Below are positions 13,215 to 14,376 of a stretch of 14,376 nt of DNA, piece by piece (the stretch's first letter is position 1; each line of letters begins with the position of its first letter). Both the position numbers and the translations under genes were made by a program. Source of the stretch: DATHWB01 sp040902855 (GTDB lineage Bacteria; Actinomycetota; Acidimicrobiia; Spongiisociales; ZC4RG35); the NCBI GenBank assembly GCA_040902855.1, contig JBBDWN010000145.1, positions 1-14,376 on the forward strand, given 5' to 3'. The notes beneath the pieces were generated by a model, which saw only the letters and a program-made list of their open reading frames with translations, was not told the DNA's origin and did not search any database.

Positions 13215-14376
13215 GCGTCGTCTCGGTGACTCGGGCCCTCGTCTCGGTGTCTGACAAGGAGGGCTTGATCCCGTTCGTGAGCCGATTGGTGGCGGCGGGC
13301 GTCGAAGTCGTCTCGTCGGGCGGCACTGCCCGCGCCCTCGAAGAAGCGGGTTTGCCGGTCGTGTCCGTCGAGGAGGTGACCGGATCCCCGGAGATGCTCG
13401 GTGGCCGGGTGAAGACCCTGCACCCGTCGATTCATGGCGGCATCCTCGCCGATGTCGGACAAGCCGACCACGTCGCCGATCTCGACGCCCACGGGATCCG
13501 GCCGTTTCAACTGGTCGTCTCGAACCTGTATCCGTTCCGCCAGACGCTGGCGAGTCCTGGCGTAAGCCGGGCCGAGATCATCGAACAGATCGACATCGGC
13601 GGTCCGGCCATGGTGCGTGCCGCTGCCAAGAATCACACCTGGGTGGGGATTGTCACCTCGCCGTCGCAGTACGAGGAGGTGGCCGCCGCAGTCGAAGGCG
13701 GTGGCCTGGACGAGGCGCTGCGGGAACGGCTCGCCCGCGAGGCCTTCTTCCACACCGCGTCCTACGACGCTGCCATCGTCAACTGGCTCGAAGACGGGGG
13801 CGACCTGCCGGAGCACAGGGTGCTTGTCCTCGAACGAGCCGAGGTGTTGCGCTACGGCGAAAATCCGCATCAGCGGGGTGCCCGCTATCGGGAAGCGCAT
13901 ACGGCATCGTGGTGGGACGGGGTCACCCAGCTCCAGGGTCTACCGCTCAGTTATCTGAACCTCTTCGACGCCTCGGCAGCCTGGGAGATGGCCCACGACC
14001 TCGCCTCGCCCGGAACGCACGCCGTGGTCATCGTCAAACACGCCAACCCGTGCGGGGCGGCGGTGGGCGGCGATCAAGCGGCGACCTATCAGCGGGCATT
14101 CGAGTGCGACTCACGCTCGGCGTTTGGCGGGATCGTGGCGTTCTCGGCACGGGTGAGTCTGGACACTGCCGCCCGGATGGCCGAAGCCGCCCAGGCCGAC
14201 GTGGTGATCGCTCCCGGCTACGAGCCGGGCGTCATCGAACAGTTGGCGGCCAAGAGGAAGAACACGCGGGTACTCGAGGCGCCACCGCCGATGGGGGGAG
14301 TCCTCCATCACAGGCAGATCGACGGCGGATGGCTCGTCCAAGACGACTACCGCTTCACGACGGACGACTGGCAGGT
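13211..14376 (+). CDS. purH: Bifunctional AICAR transformylase/IMP cyclohydrolase, 3' end beyond window
   Basis: PurH carries out the last two steps to IMP: formylation of AICAR by 10-formyltetrahydrofolate, then ring closure. The visible 388 residues (of about 510-530 in the family) are in one open frame to the window edge. The N-terminal IMP cyclohydrolase (MGS-like) domain shows RALVSVSDKEGL (8-19), SSGGTARAL (35-43), GGRVKTLHPSIHGGILA (64-80), NLYPFRQT and IDIGGPAMVRAAAKNH (127-142). The transformylase domain shows LRYGENPHQ (213-221), the catalytic pair K276-H277 in VIVKHANPCGAA, and SRSAFGGIVAFS (301-312). The ATG overlaps the purN stop (ATGA), so the two formyltransferases are translationally coupled. 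The remaining C-terminal part of the transformylase domain is off the window. Confidence 0.97.
   Translation, partial: MSVVSVTRALVSVSDKEGLIPFVSRLVAAGVEVVSSGGTARALEEAGLPVVSVEEVTGSPEMLGGRVKTLHPSIHGGILADVGQADHVADLDAHGIRPFQLVVSNLYPFRQTLASPGVSRAEIIEQIDIGGPAMVRAAAKNHTWVGIVTSPSQYEEVAAAVEGGGLDEALRERLAREAFFHTASYDAAIVNWLEDGGDLPEHRVLVLERAEVLRYGENPHQRGARYREAHTASWWDGVTQLQGLPLSYLNLFDASAAWEMAHDLASPGTHAVVIVKHANPCGAAVGGDQAATYQRAFECDSRSAFGGIVAFSARVSLDTAARMAEAAQADVVIAPGYEPGVIEQLAAKRKNTRVLEAPPPMGGVLHHRQIDGGWLVQDDYRFTTDDWQ

Noticed and set aside
1..14376. CRISPR arrays, tRNA/rRNA genes, insertion sequences or prophage
   Set aside because: No spaced direct repeats, tRNA-like cloverleaf, transposase or integrase motifs were seen on either strand.

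Overview
This window is chromosomal DNA, GC-rich throughout, that reads like an actinobacterium outside the classical Mycobacterium/Streptomyces groups. An Acidimicrobiia-like lineage is my best guess, not a proven placement. The reasons are GC-ending codon use, actinobacterial-type PcrA and transaldolase, several start codons placed directly after a TANNNT -10 element (leaderless mRNAs), and a gene backbone of pcrA - sucC - sucD - purN - purH. I recall the same order in mycobacteria (uvrD1, sucC, sucD, purN, purH). There are no RNA genes, insertion sequences, CRISPR arrays or prophage genes, and no gene-free stretch longer than about 120 bases.

Layout. Positions 1-117 hold a perfect 10-bp hairpin and a putative leaderless promoter. 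pcrA (118-2349, +) meets a minus-strand pair, tal (2628-3722) followed by a 76-residue coiled-coil small protein (2401-2631). The two converging stop codons are joined by a perfect 27-bp inverted repeat. From a compact divergent promoter region (3723-3803) runs a plus-strand operon: a cobalamin-binding mutase small subunit (3804-4211), sucC (4228-5451) and sucD (5448-6374). This fits a flow of mutase-derived acyl-CoA (probably succinyl-CoA) into succinate plus nucleotide triphosphate.

A second convergent junction (6375-6431) separates sucD from five minus-strand genes, read right to left: a class V aminotransferase (12559-11429), a UvrD-family helicase with an HRDC domain (11393-8628), an MpaB/DUF2236 family protein (8583-7672), a DinB-like protein (7633-7160) and a DUF169 protein (7142-6432). 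Divergent from the aminotransferase are purN (12624-13214, +) and purH (13211 to the window end, truncated), which overlap by 4 bases and carry out the folate-dependent formyl transfers and final cyclisation of purine synthesis.

Most of the content is housekeeping, and I see no convincing new multi-gene system. The points most worth a second look are an apparent ATC start codon for purN with a well-placed Shine-Dalgarno sequence, recurrent leaderless -10/start spacing, the 27-bp stop-to-stop palindrome, the domain architecture of the second helicase, and a SucCD pair that looks non-actinobacterial in type and carries an altered CoA-binding loop at an actinobacterial locus.
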